From Phallus indusiatus (Eukaryota; Basidiomycota; Agaricomycetes; Phallales; Phallaceae): a stretch of 64,000 bases of DNA. Numbering within the stretch: position 1 is the stretch's first letter; every line of letters starts with the position of its first letter. Under the pieces are notes generated by a model, which saw only the letters and a list, made by a program, of their open reading frames with translations, was not told the DNA's origin and did no database searches. The position numbers and the translations under genes were made by a program. Positions 46,552-58,390 of the stretch are shown one piece after another. Location of the stretch: positions 124,001 through 188,000 of the forward strand of contig JAQFWX010000014.1 of NCBI GenBank assembly GCA_027605045.1, read 5' to 3'.

Positions 46552-48260
46552 ATGAATGATAATATCTCCAATGGTACCTCTATCAGTGTGGAAATCTCAG
46601 AACTGACTCGTATAGCATATAACGAGTGGGTTTTTACTTGGAATTATTGATATTTAATTGACTCTGGTATTAGTTACGTCACGGCACTTGTAGAATGTAC
46701 CGCTCTAAGTATGCTATCTTCTAACAAGCTATATGAACAGTCAATTTATGTGGGATACAATCTTAGGCCTGCTTTTTTATACTACGGCATTGGCCATACC
46801 ACAAGACATGGTATATATGTGGCTATCACCAAAGCGTTTCAGCATTCCAAGCTTGCTTTATGGTATTACGAGATATGCAGGTGTTCTCGAGCAAGCAACA
46901 AATTTCTTATTGATTTTCACAACGGTAAGTATTGTCTTGGGTTGCTCGCAGGCGGTGTTTATCAATTTTCTTTGCAGCCAGACAGGTAAGATATTGTAAT
47001 CGTTGTGAGAATTGTGAACTTAGAAGGCACGAAGTTTATGTAATATCCTCCTCAATACTCACGATGCTTTACTCGTTTTGGGTTATGTTGGTGTTCAGGG
47101 TTGGTGTAGTATATAGTTCGCGAATACCCTTGATGAAGTTTGTTAGGGTTGCTAATTGTTCGAGGATATTCATTATGCCAAGGGAACAAGGTCGTGACTG
47201 CAGTTTTGGCTCTATCTTTTGGCGGAGGATTTGCCGTAATTTGTCGTAGTAAGAGTCTCATTGCAAGGGAAACGCATTCAGGAATTTTCCTCTTTCTCTT
47301 TAGATATAATAATACCGGGTGGGTGCTTGAAAAGGTATGGAATAAATTTATAAGCTATTTCAGATTTTGTTCTGAATTTTTCCTTTTATAGCTCTGATCC
47401 GGGCACCAATATGGGTAGGTCAACATCAACAATATTGGTGACCCATAAATCTAAACGCAGTACGATTGCATCAAAGCACTTCTTTTGACTTCGATAGAAA
47501 ATATCTGTGTTGTCGTCACTGATCTTGTTGTCTTTGGTATTTGCTTATGGAAGGTTTGGGGTATATGGAAGTTGAAACGTGAAACCGGCATTCAAAGTCG
47601 CAATGACCTTGTTTCAGTCATACTCGAACAAAGTGTGTTCCAATCATATCTCTAATGGACCCGTGCTTACAATAATATATTGAATTAGCTCTGTCGAGGT
47701 TTAGGTGAATCCCAAAGTTGTTCTTGATGACTAAATTCAATTTTTCTCTCAAGCTTCGTGATTCTCCTTACCCCTGCTCTCATAATTGTTGCTCAGGTGA
47801 ATATAACCCCGAGTCTGACTGTATTTATTAGCAGATGACTTTTTGAATGTAGTTCAGGAATGGTGTAAGCTCACCTTCTTAAATCGAGTATCAAGCCTGA
47901 TGATCTAGGTGCTCTGAACTAGATGGCTGTTGCTATCATAGGAGGTGTTCAACGGAGGTATATTCATTCCTGTCTGTATACCAACCTTATAATTTATCTT
48001 CAATTCCAAGTCTTTCGAGCATCTTACTTGCCGATTTCATGCTGGATCTTCGTCAACAAAATTCCGCAGCAATTCAAGCCGCTAATATATCACTACCGAC
48101 TATTCAAATACGAAGCATAGCCAATTATATACACCAATCAATCCTGGTGGAAATGGGAGATCATGAAACATCAGTGCATACACGGACGGAAGAAAACGAC
48201 GATCTTTCGGCGGAGTCTTCCCGGGTCGACGTTGGAATTGGACGCGAAGAGTCAGCTTAA
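46552..48260 (+). CDS. DUF6533-like seven-helix membrane protein
   Basis: Start MNDNISNGTSISVEIS at 46,552, then several short introns. Hydrophobic segments follow in the order usual for the basidiomycete DUF6533 family: MWDTILGLLFYTTALAIPQD with MVYMWLSP (about 46,745-46,835), the counterpart of the family's D-E-V-x-Y-I-W segment; then SLLYGITRYAGVL; ATNFLLIFTTVSIVL; VRGYSLCQGNKVVTAVLAL (equivalent of the LRVYALY motif, about 47,160-47,220); DLVVFGICLWKVWGIWKL (about 47,520-47,575); and FVILLTPALIIVAQVNIT (about 47,755-47,810). FMLDLRQQNSAAI (about 48,035-48,075) opens the cytosolic tail, which ends GIGREESA with the stop at 48,258-48,260. The family's function is unknown. The exon at 47,040-47,130 is uncertain, so slight decay is possible. 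It sits between F-box copies C and D and is bracketed by direct repeats. Confidence 0.65.
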
Positions 48261-49426
48261 TACGCCCAAACGTTTAAACAACAAGGAGTTCAATTGGTGA
48301 TGTCAGAGTATACGGATTTTAGACCTCAACATATATATCCATTCGAAATCGTCTTTTATTACTCATTTTTTGCAAAGATTTATTATAACTATTTATATCA
48401 CTGGTACATTTTTACATATCTCTCAAAACTTCAAATTCCGGCCCGAACTCAATTTAACATAAGTTATTTTTGTATGAAACAGGGGGAAAGCGATGGCTTT
48501 TAAACTATTGCTGAGGGTCACTCAGCTTTGAAATTGTTCGTGGCTTCGCATATACGTCGCAAGTGCCTAGTGTATTAGTTAGTCGCTCTGAGTCGGGAAA
48601 TTTCCTTTCTTGGACGATTCCCCATCTATTCCGTCTGCTCTCTCAACAGTTTTCAGGGAAATCCAGCTCCAAATGTATTAATATTTTGTTATCTAAGTTA
48701 TCTGAAGCAATACAAATTTATCCGTCGCGGAGCAGTCAGACGAGGAGACGTGAATATGGCATCTGCTCCCCCGGAAGAAAAAGGTATGAAGATGGACTGA
48801 ACGAAATTGGATGAGAGAACGGGCGGAACGAGTGATGTGTAAGTCCTGAGGATTAACGGCGAGATTTGCATCCTCAAATGTGTTTAAGGCTTCACCATGC
48901 AGATCAAATACTGCAATAGATTAGAGCAAAGATGAATTAGGAACTGTTATGGTCTTGTATCACGAATGTGGCGTACCTGCGTCCAAAAGATGCGTGCGAC
49001 AGTGCAAAACACTTCCCATCGACGTTGAAATGTGGACAGTATTCCGTCTGTCGTCGAACGGAAATTCGGTTACATTATTATATCGACGAGTATGAAATTG
49101 TCCCCCATTCTGATTTGCTTAATATGGAGATGGTATCGCCATTGGTTAGGTTGGGAACTAAGTAGGTGAGCACGGAATGTAATTAGTCTTCTGCAGCACG
49201 GATAACTGAAGCTGAGGAGGTACAGTTATCATGATATCCCCGAATAGAACTTTGAACGTGTGTCGTAAATTGTTATCTGCAAAAGGTTAAAGTCAATACT
49301 CTGACGTAAATTTTGATTATTATGAGTCTTCACATGGATTAGCGTGCGTAGCCAGGCCATATTGCAAGTCTGCCGTCTTTTGAGTGGGAAGATCATCGTG
49401 GGGTCTTCTTGAAAACGCGAGTTCAA
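48261..49426. other. Intergenic, no supported gene
   Basis: About 1.2 kb after the membrane protein. Plus-strand frames at 48,563-48,814 and 48,968-49,165 read as possible protein scraps but carry no motif I know. Confidence 0.4.
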
Positions 49427-49560
49427 CGGTGTGCGTTACGCAACTGTGACTGTCACGCACCAGAACCACGCACGCACACAGCACTGGTTGCAAAACGAAA
49501 ATGGGGAGCCTTCTATACTGCCCGTATAGTCATCCATGTCGTCGCGACCGGTAAACCCTA
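49427..49560. repeat. Direct repeat R2 (pairs with 43,944-44,100)
   Basis: GCGTTACGCA..TGTGACTGTCACGCACCAGA..CACGCACGCACACAGCA..AAAACGAAAAT, in the same order and orientation as R1. It continues into a diverged copy of the end of the 75-codon ORF. Confidence 0.55.
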
Positions 49561-49785
49561 AACCCAGGCTATATGATTGCATCTAATATTGCCTCCAAAT
49601 CAGCCCAGGTCTGGAATGACATTATGGCGGTGATCCCGTCAAGAGCACAATGAATACCAAACTATCAAGTCAATAGTAGAGGCGATGGATTCATAAATCG
49701 CTTCAGTTAGTCGACCCGTTATAACTCAAATCTCGTGAGGAGTGGTTATATTGACGGATTGGCTCTGCTGAGTCTTAGTCTGGAA

Positions 49786-49801
49786 TTTTTTTTTTTTTTT
49801 T
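49786..49801. repeat. Run of 16 T
   Basis: An uninterrupted T run downstream of copy D (an A run on the coding strand). Copy D keeps its intron, so this is not a retrocopy tail. Confidence 0.8.
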
Positions 49802-49920
49802 GAAGGAGATTTCTTTCTGACAACGGTAAACGAATACATATAGCGAAATAATTACTTTATCATACGCGCGATAGTAACATTTATTCGTTGTCCTCGATCA
49901 AGCCGAGATGACCGAGGGTT

Positions 49921-51677
49921 TTATTCCGTTCGCATCAACAGTATCTTCCTTTCTTCTGACACTTTTATTGCTTCATGAATCAGCTCATCCGACATCCTCA
50001 ACCCTGGGACCTGGACAGTTTTCCACCTAGTCGTACGCAACGCTATTACAAAGGCATGTGGATCGATTCGCATAGGATTGTTAATTTTTATGCGTTGATG
50101 TCGTTTGGGCTCTACCAAGGGTTTGAATCGAGATAGAGTAAGTGTGTCGCCACTTGGTTATCAACCTCAAGATGGGAGAGTTTAGACATTATATGGATTG
50201 TCGCGTCGACCGCGAGCTCGTCTGTTTCTGAACGGGTGAATACGCAAGATTCCAGGGTGAGACCCGTAAGGTTCTGTCCGAAATCGAGAAGCCAAGAGGT
50301 GAGTTCTGCGTTGCTGATTCCTTTGATGAAGCTGAGAGAAACGATGTGTAAAGTGTCCCGAGAGGATGCGGTAATAGCTCGATATTGAGCTATCGATACC
50401 AATCCGTGAAAAAATGTGATCTGATTTAGCGCACATTGTGCAGGCACGAATTCAATTTCATCATCAATTCGAGGTTCACCAAATTTATACACTGTAGCTT
50501 GTCGAACCCTTGGCCAATGCGCGAAACATTTCGCTAGTTGTGCTGCATTGAGTTCGGTGCCATTTCTTGAGGCCGCGGAGAACTGGGTAAAGTATCGAAC
50601 ATCGGTCATCTTGCTGAGTGCATTGGCGAATTCTTCGGCTAGCACAATGTTGACACCCCCCATCGACAACCTTCTAATGTTAGAAGCGGTCCTCAGTATA
50701 GTCAGAACGCTACCCCCAGCCGTGGTGCATCCCGAATCCGAAGTGGTTTCGTTAACGTTTGTGAAGCCGGTCGACGAGAACCGTTTGATATACCTTCCCC
50801 ACTCGGGATTATTCCTTAATGTTGTTGCCAGTCGTTCGATGCGTATATTGATTTTCTCCTGTCTCTCGAAACTGAAATCCTCGTAGATGACGCACAGCGC
50901 AATTTTCCACCACGCTCGACACACCAGACTCGCATAAATGAGTGCTTTTCGCCACTCCTTAGAAGAAGCATCATCCCATGCTAGGATGGAGAAGATGTTA
51001 TATAGAATTTCAGGAGGTGGTTGAATAAATATGGTGCGGCCTCCAGGGGGCGGTAGGATACGAAATCCGTATGTTGGTAGGCTCATTGGCGGAAGGAAAT
51101 GAGATCGTAATCTATGGTAACGCCCTCGACGGCGCCACAGCCCATCGTGCTGTGTGGTCAAAAGGAAACTACAAGACGGTGCATTCACTGTTGTATGTTT
51201 TGCGCAGTCGTATAGTACTCTGTAAGTATCGGAGATCTGCATGGGCTCCGAGTCCACCGGTGATTTCGCACCTATAAATCTAATCTCTGACGCAGAAGAC
51301 CTTTCGTTGCTCAAATCAACGAGCTCGAATATGAATGCGTGGAGGGGTAAATCAATATTAAAAACCTGCACTTCCGATTCGATGAAGTCTTCATCTTCTT
51401 TATGAAGCGGGGTTCGCTCTTGCACCTCCTGTCGGGGTATCTTTAATATAACATCCCAGATTGCCACGAATATCATGTTCACCATCTTTGCAAAACTATT
51501 ATGAAATCCAATCTTTTTCGCAAGCACAACAACCCGAACACCGGAATAGTATGCCTCTGCGCCTTTTTCGAGAGTACAGTGGATGGTGAAGGGCGACGAG
51601 TTGTTATGATCCGTTTTAGGACCCTTGTATGCATAGTGAAAGATTGAACACGACGACGATTCAGAAGCGTCTGCCAT
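49921..51677 (-). CDS. F-box protein, family copy D, late frameshift
   Basis: Exon 1 is 51,483-51,677 (65 codons, start MADASESSSCSIFHY) and exon 2 begins at 51,428 after a 54-base intron (GTGAAC...CGACAG). Signature YYSGVRVVVLAKK, then LHAFIFELVDLS, then the F-box (QPPPEILYNIFSIL, LVCRAWWKIAL, about 50,905-51,030). The LRR-like region (LTSWLLDFGQNLTGLTL, AVDATIHIMSKLSHLEVD) stays open until a stop at 50,112, giving 503 residues. Compared with B, one base is missing near 50,143-50,150 (GCGACACACTTACT against GCGACAGTTCTTACT). The true tail (LVEPKRHQRIKINNP to ERKILLMRTE) continues in another frame to 49,921. The product lacks about 70 C-terminal residues. The F-box is intact, so partial function is possible. 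Confidence 0.8.
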
Positions 51678-52908
51678 CCTGGCAAGGATGCCCGAGATAG
51701 ACACGTAATACAAGGGAAAAGATAGTGTACATTATGTATTGGGGTTAGCGCCAATCAAAGGTATTAATGCATTGGATGCGAATGCCTGGCATCGCGTTGC
51801 GACCTCAGTTTCTGTCAGAAGCATGCAATTGGCTTGCGATCCCCTTCAGTTATTTGAATTAGCGCGACAAATTCATATTGGGATAATTACATCCAAAAGT
51901 TGAGGTCTGAAAATTCATGTAGCATATAGCGGGAGTCGTGTCACTGCCAGTGCCAACTAGGATTGGAAACAAAATTGTGAATACTGAAGTGAGCGCCTCA
52001 GGAGTGTGGCAGGAAAGATACGGGAACCAGTGCTCGTGTGTTTTGGAAAATAGAGAGAAAAGTGGGGGAAAATCAGTTGTTTATTGTAGATAATCGTGTT
52101 TGGTATATATACAGTTTCTGAACAATGAAGCCACGCGTTGTGTAACGTGACTCGGTAATATCGCGCGTTTCGGGACTTTCCTTGTGTAGCCCGTCGCGGA
52201 TCACATCAATACAGAAACTGTTGCCTCCAACAACGAAAGGCCGTGGAGGTTGATGTTAACAAACTAGCTACGTTGATTCATCGTCCAATGCTTATATTTC
52301 GAAGTCCCCCAAAAACATGCCATGGAGCCAGAAACCAAGAATGTAGGGAAATATAGCCGGGCCCGTGCGGCCATGTGCACTGTCGGAAACATCACCCTTT
52401 GTTCGAACTACGTATTAGGCATCACATTCTTTTGTGCGTTCTGCACGCTTTTGTGTTTCTTTGTGCTTCATTCCTTTGTTCCATTTCGTTTTTCTTTGTT
52501 TGGGTCTTACGTGATATTACATGCACTTTTGTATATAAGTATCATTATGCCATAGTGACGGAAAGTGGATCGTGATTTTATCTTGCCCTCGTCTGCGCCG
52601 TTTTTTTCTTCAACTTGCAAGCATCTTTTACGGCTGAAGCTTTCGCACTCCGAATTGATCACTCCTATATTTGGCGGCTACACCGCTATAATGAAGCTGC
52701 TTAATATGTTTCTTACTTTATTTCAAACGCGTGCTCATTCTTAAAAAAACGTCTAGACGTGGGTAGCAAATAATTATCAAATGTAAGAGGAGAAAGACAG
52801 AACGATATACATGAGCTGGGGGGGGAGGGGGATGTGATATCCTTCTTCGAAGTAGTGAGTCTCCTGTTCTCCAAGCTGAGTGTCCCCCCTGTTCACTGAA
52901 ACAGAATA
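51678..52908. other. Intergenic, promoter of copy D and 3' flank of next gene
   Basis: About 1.2 kb. A 77-codon plus frame (52,322-52,555) is Phe/Leu/Cys-rich without context and is not called. A G run (GGGGGGGAGGGGG) lies at about 52,818-52,830. Confidence 0.45.
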
Positions 52909-54483
52909 TTATACAAGTATCACTTCTTTGAAATGATAACACACGACGACTTTTAACGGGTAACCTCTTTCATAACGTCTTCGGGAACATGCCCGGAGAA
53001 TTTCCCTCCGCGATTTGGTCAACTTGTTTGGCACGTCTACGATTAATTCTCGTAGATGGAGGCAAAGGAGCGACCAATCATGGGACAGACCGCCCTTAGG
53101 GTACGATTGCCTCCATAAAACACTGGTGCATTCCCTAGATGAATTCAACGGGTATTGCGTATTGGCGAGTTGTTCTATGCTCACGGCTAGTGTCAACAAG
53201 AAAGATAGGGATGGGTCAAAATAACGCCCGGATGGGGTTGTATTGTATCTGATGGTTAAAGATTCCACATGCGTTAATGATATCAGAAGGGAGGGGAAAA
53301 TAGCCATGGCAAATTGTGCCGAGTCTTCGAACTCAAGCACGGCTCGGGTTACGCGAGACATGTTAACTGATTTCATTGCTGAAGCGTTCCAAAAGTTCGC
53401 AAAGTCGTACATTCTTTTGTGACGCAGCACAAGTGTATTTCTTCTCGTCTCATTATCATGTGACACACCCTTTTCTTCCAAAAGCATTTCCGCTTTCTTA
53501 GCTTCTCGGTCAAAGAGAAGGTGGAGGAAAGTGAATGGCACTCCCAACAGTAATTGAGGTAGTGAGTTTGGCATGTGATTAACGGAAGTCGTATCACAAG
53601 CAGTAAACTGCCATTCAACATTAGGGGGAAATGTCACATTTTCCAGCACGAATTTTATGAGATGTGCGTGGTACCCCTCTATGTAAAGCTTCTGTAAATT
53701 AGGCAGAATCACGTTGCACGTGGCCTCATGTTGTAAAATCAGTGGCCAGTTTCGGTCGGTATCCGTATGAAGGTAAAGGAACTTTAGTTTCGGGGATGAG
53801 GCCAGAAGGTCAAGAATATCGTCTGCACTCAATGAAAACGAGTACGGTAGGATTAAAGAAAGCTCTGTTAGATTATGCAGTATTCGACTGCTTCGTTCAT
53901 GAAAATGAAGGAACAGCTGAGAATGCATATTCTTGAGTTTTGGCGCATATCCCGAAAATAGCGTGCCAGTTGTCAAAAGAGGTTCTGACGTAAGATCGTC
54001 ATTATCGTCATGAAAAAATAAAAATGTTTCCAATTGTGGAGCCGGCTTTGCGATATATGACAGAAACTGCATAGGCGTGGAGATTTCATATGTTGCCGAG
54101 CTGATACGGAGACGAAGTAGTTTGAATCGAGGAAGGTGATTGAAGAGGGTGAAAAGCATGCTTTGAGTACTGGGAGAGTCTTCGATTTTCCACCAATTAG
54201 CTAGGCGGATACATACGTTCAGTGTCAACGAATCAGAGCGATGGAGAAGCTCCATTATTCCTTCCAGTTTCATGTTTGGGAATACAATATAAGTCCACAT
54301 TACTCGATCCGCAATGAGAGCGTGTCGCCACGACTGGCAAACATGGGACGCCTCCATGGGTGGCAGTAACAACGACTCGTACGCTCTGTGAACCTCATCG
54401 AGGAGAACGACGTTAGTATAGGCATAAAAGATGATTTGCCTGAGTATATCGTAGGGTAGACTGTCGAAAAGACTTGAGGCCAT
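52909..54483 (-). CDS. F-box protein, second family (524 aa)
   Basis: A single-exon gene. I choose the ATG at 54,483 (MASSLFDSLPYDILRQIIFY) because the F-box begins right there, the usual layout for this large mushroom family. The frame is open to an ATG at 54,645, but the extra 54 residues look like leader. F-box at about residues 5-75 (LPYDILRQII, MEASHVCQSWRHALI, MWTYIVF), followed by LRR-like segments (LPRFKLLRLRISSATYEI; LTELSLILPYSFSLS; SPKLKFLYLHTDTDRNW; LPNLQKLYIEGY; LRELIVDVPNK). It ends HFKEVILV. It is expected to be an SCF substrate adaptor. The sequence is unrelated to the A-D family beyond the F-box. Confidence 0.88.
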   Translation of the reverse strand: MASSLFDSLPYDILRQIIFYAYTNVVLLDEVHRAYESLLLPPMEASHVCQSWRHALIADRVMWTYIVFPNMKLEGIMELLHRSDSLTLNVCIRLANWWKIEDSPSTQSMLFTLFNHLPRFKLLRLRISSATYEISTPMQFLSYIAKPAPQLETFLFFHDDNDDLTSEPLLTTGTLFSGYAPKLKNMHSQLFLHFHERSSRILHNLTELSLILPYSFSLSADDILDLLASSPKLKFLYLHTDTDRNWPLILQHEATCNVILPNLQKLYIEGYHAHLIKFVLENVTFPPNVEWQFTACDTTSVNHMPNSLPQLLLGVPFTFLHLLFDREAKKAEMLLEEKGVSHDNETRRNTLVLRHKRMYDFANFWNASAMKSVNMSRVTRAVLEFEDSAQFAMAIFPSLLISLTHVESLTIRYNTTPSGRYFDPSLSFLLTLAVSIEQLANTQYPLNSSRECTSVLWRQSYPKGGLSHDWSLLCLHLRELIVDVPNKLTKSRREILRACSRRRYERGYPLKVVVCYHFKEVILV

Positions 54484-54951
54484 TTTGAATAAACTTGTGA
54501 AGAGGGTGATCTCGATATGATGGGAGGCCGAATGAGACTGAAATGTGATCTGTGGATTCATTAAACGTGTCCATATATAGTGTTTATTCCACTTACGTCC
54601 TGGTGGTCCCAGGTCCAAGGCTTCGTAAAGAAGGATCGGACACATTCAGCCAATAGTTCCGGACCTACGCTTTGGACATGGTGTACTTGGGTGGAACAAT
54701 GGAGTATGTAAAATCTCAAACAGATGGAAGAATATCTTCGCGGATTGTGTCAAACCTTCGTATGTTGTGCAGACAGAGTTAAAGTGCCTTTCCTTCAGGC
54801 TATTTTCGCGCCATGCTCATTGAATCACGAAGCGGCGTACATTCAATATAAATTATACCACACAAACGAGGATGCTTAACTGAAGGCATATAGGCCTAGT
54901 CTGTAGCTCGTTCCCGTACATGTACCAGCTGTTACGAACAAATTGTCCGAG
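54484..54951. other. Short intergenic region
   Basis: About 470 bases: leader and promoter of the F-box gene, and the 3' flank of the next minus-strand gene. Nothing else seen. Confidence 0.5.
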
Positions 54952-56856
54952 TTAATTTTGAACCAGCACCACCGTACCATCTGAAATAGGAAGCAGTTCT
55001 ACTCCAGTGCCTCCATGTATTCGAGACGTGTCAATGATGACAGACGATTGAATTGGTCCCATCGGGACTTCAAATCCAGATCCATAGGATCCGACTTGCT
55101 CGACGGCGGAAAGGTTGCTAGCATAATCTGAAGAGTCATGGTGGACGCTGCTTTTAAGATTGAGAACCAATCTTCCAGCCTGGTAAGATAATTATGGTAA
55201 GTTTTTACTTTTTATCTGAGTGGAGAACCTACGGTTATCGCGACGATTGAGACAAGCCATCTATCAAAATGTGAGTTACCTTTCTTCGACCTCGCAAGGA
55301 AGTTGACTTACACTGAACCTAAACCTTCCAAAGATGAGGGTCCGAAGTGCCGTGCGAAAAATACACCCACAGCGTACATAGCTTAAAACATCGTATACAT
55401 AAGCACTCAAAACGTTCTGTGAGAATGATGAGATCATTGTAATAATCACCTAATACGCTGGTGAAGACGATGTCGATTACATCAGAATAGTAATAATAAT
55501 AAAAAGTAGCCGACATACTTGAAGCAGTATACGGCGCCATCTCTAATATGTTCATCCATGGTTCAACAAAGTTCGTATGTTGATATAAAAACATATCTCA
55601 CCGAAGGAATATTTCTAAAAGTGGCGTCAAACGTCTGAAAGACTTGACTTGAACAGCCAGCTTATATAACGCAAGCCCTAAATAAATTGCTAGCAAACAA
55701 TAATCAATAAGGCTCAAAATGTAACTCAAGGGTGCCTAGCCGCACTTTGAAAGCCCATAGCCACACTTCTATGATGATAATTAAAATTCAGAGAGATACG
55801 TGATTGAAAACTGATATTACCCTCCAATAATGAATTTGTCGATATTGAATGGATCGGTTGGATCACAATTTGTAAGTACGCCCGGTAAACGGTTTGGTGA
55901 TGCACCTGTTTGAGGGCCGAATCCAAAGCGGGTTAAAACCAGAATAATCTAGTTCAAAGTCTAGTTTGTCTCGCCAATGAAAAGATGGAATCATACCGTT
56001 GTCTCGGCTGTTCAACAACAGATTAAAAGAGAGAAATAATGTATAGTAAAATCCACATTACCCAACCAAAGAAGTATTAGGAAGGCACCCACTATTCAAG
56101 GAAGTCAAATGAAGTACTAATAAGCGGTTACTCAAATACCGACGTACTTGCTTTGCTTTGTTTATAGAGCGCAGATACTCTTAACAGAATAAGAATATCA
56201 ACCGCCGGAACGAGAACTAGAGGTGCCCTAACAATTATTTAGCACTTTGAAGATATGTGCGCAAGTAGACGTTACCAGATTTCAAAAACAACGAGAGAAT
56301 TGCAGCTAAATATATTCAAACACTTTCATAAAAAAACTAGTCTGATAATTGTATCTCACAACTGGTCATCAAATCTTAATCAGTACAGACACGACAAATT
56401 TTGTGCTAGAGAATATTTACCGAAACTGAAAGATTAGTGTCAATAGAAACTAAAAGAAAGCCGAAAGTTAATGACATCAAGCGAAGGTTCTCGAAAAGTC
56501 ATACCGTAAGAGCTGACGATGAGAAGACCTAGCGCAAAGTACCGAATTAAAATATGAAGTATTGTGACTAACGACCAGGGTGATCTATTTGATACCAAAA
56601 TAAGTACACTGTCAATAAGCATACGATTTGACATACAGCCATATATACCGCACTTCATCAGGAAAGGTGAGGATGATTTCGTATAGTAATAGACATGTGG
56701 CTGATACTGAAGGATACCCAGCGCAATAATTAACACCGATGCTGAACGAGGATTGAATAAATTGAAACTGCCTATCTCACCTGCGTTGTAAGCAAGGGTG
56801 TTATTGTCTCGCACTATGCCGGCTAACTCCTGAATGAGCTGACCAATGTTGTCCAT
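54952..56856 (-). CDS. DUF6533-like membrane protein, paralogue of the gene at 62,242
   Basis: Start MDNIGQLIQELAGIVRDN at 56,856. After a first intron the frame reads ATCLLLYEIILTFPDEVRYI (first helix, about 56,640-56,715), then, across a second intron, WLSPWSLVTILHILIRYFAL, the core DUF6533 signature. Later exons include GPQTGASPNRLPGVLTNCDP with TDPFN (extracellular loop, about 55,830-55,925) and MAPYTASSMSATFYYYYY (about 55,495-55,550). The last exon is 54,952-55,170 with LVLNLKSSVHHDSSDYASNL, ending a cytosolic tail TVVLVQN. At least seven introns are present. The matching segments with the plus-strand copy at 62,242 are clearly similar in order and spacing. Function unknown; probably seven membrane helices. 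Confidence 0.75.
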
Positions 56857-58390
56857 CGCTTTTGAAGAAGTCAGAAAACGAAAATGATTTTATAAAATAG
56901 ATAAGTCAGAGTCTGCAGGACGTTGAAGAGAAAGAAACTGGAAAGAAGTTGGGCTCTTATGTATGAAGGATCTGCCCATCACTGGTGCGACTCGGATACC
57001 TGTACATCGTAGCCACAATCAGCGATTTACAAAAGATGATTGACTGTTCCGCCAAAACCGTTGCTTTGCCAAGAGTATCATCCCCCATTCAGCCTGTTAG
57101 GGACAGGCCGTAAAGTCTAGAACTAATTGAACTTACATGCACAACGCACTACTTCAGTTGATTATTGAAAAAAAAAATTATCTTCTCACAGCAGGTTTTT
57201 CCCTTTGTCCTTTGACTTGGCTTGGGCGGTATTAGAATCGATTGGCGAAGTCGTCCGGTTTGAAGGATGGGTATTACCACCATGGCCATAGTCGCCATTC
57301 GTCTAAAAAGAAGCAGACCGAAACACGAAATTTTTAGAAAGCAAATATAAAAATTGACAGTTGAGCCAAAGTATTCTTACCCAATTTATGATACATCATG
57401 CATCCTAGAGATATCATACAAGTATATTGAATTGGAAGGATGCAACAGCGTGGCACTGGCAGATAGCCATTTATTTATAATGTTGATGGTATTATCTCTG
57501 GGAACGAACCCCCAGCGAAAACTACCGCTGCGGCGCGCGCGTTCAACTGAAAAAGCGGATTCAGAATTAGTACTCAATTGTCAAGCTCAAGCAGATTGAG
57601 TCGTAGTTACGCGGATTTGCTCTTTGAAATGCGTCGTTTATTCTTGTATTCTTTTCCGTTATCTTTCGTTTCTCGTGAAAATCGAATTCGCGCCGCGTTC
57701 ACTTTCAAGATCCTGTGTTACGCAAAGTTCAATATGAAGTAATTCCCATGGATTTATCTCTCACAACAAGGTGAGATCAAAAGCCTATAAAAGACGCTCT
57801 CGTTAGCAAAAGATTCAATTTAGGTTCAAACGAGACAAACTAACGAGGACTAAAACTTCGCTGGAACCTTTTGTCCACATATTTTAAGGGTGTAAAGCAC
57901 TAGTAGATAAGAGCGCCCCCCAAAAAATGAAAAGAACGAAATGATACAAGTCTATGAAATCCACAGTCAATTACTCAACAGTTTGCTCAGCTTTTGAGTT
58001 TACCGCCTTGGTTGACATGGACAACTGTAGTTGCCATTGGTTGGTCTTACGAGTCCCAATCGGTGCTGAGTAAGCGGGCGCCCTGGCGATGCCTCGCTTC
58101 CACTGCTCTCTGTCAAATCTTCAGACTCCGTTCAAAGGCACTAGTATGGCACTATCCCTCCGTCGTTTAGGTTGCATCAACAAAAAGCTGGAGCACGTAG
58201 AGACAGCGCCTGGTTCAGTTGAGATGGCATCGTGGGCCAGAAGTTAGCAAGAAACACCAACATCGTTTTTAGAAAGGTTGTCTTTGACTAACTTGGTTGG
58301 AGAGCACCATGTCTGTGAGTAACAACAGCTAGTATTATCTTTGAAACAACTTGACGCTTTGAAATAAACTTACAGACCAACAATATAGTC
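56857..58390. other. Divergent intergenic region
   Basis: About 1.5 kb between divergent genes. A TATAAAAG at about 57,785-57,792 (+) is some 600 bases from the MFS start, so if used, the leader is long or spliced. No gene called. Confidence 0.45.

Noticed and set aside
49786..49801. T run as the poly(A) tail of a retrocopied F-box gene
   Set aside because: Copy D retains its intron at the family position, so it arose by DNA duplication.
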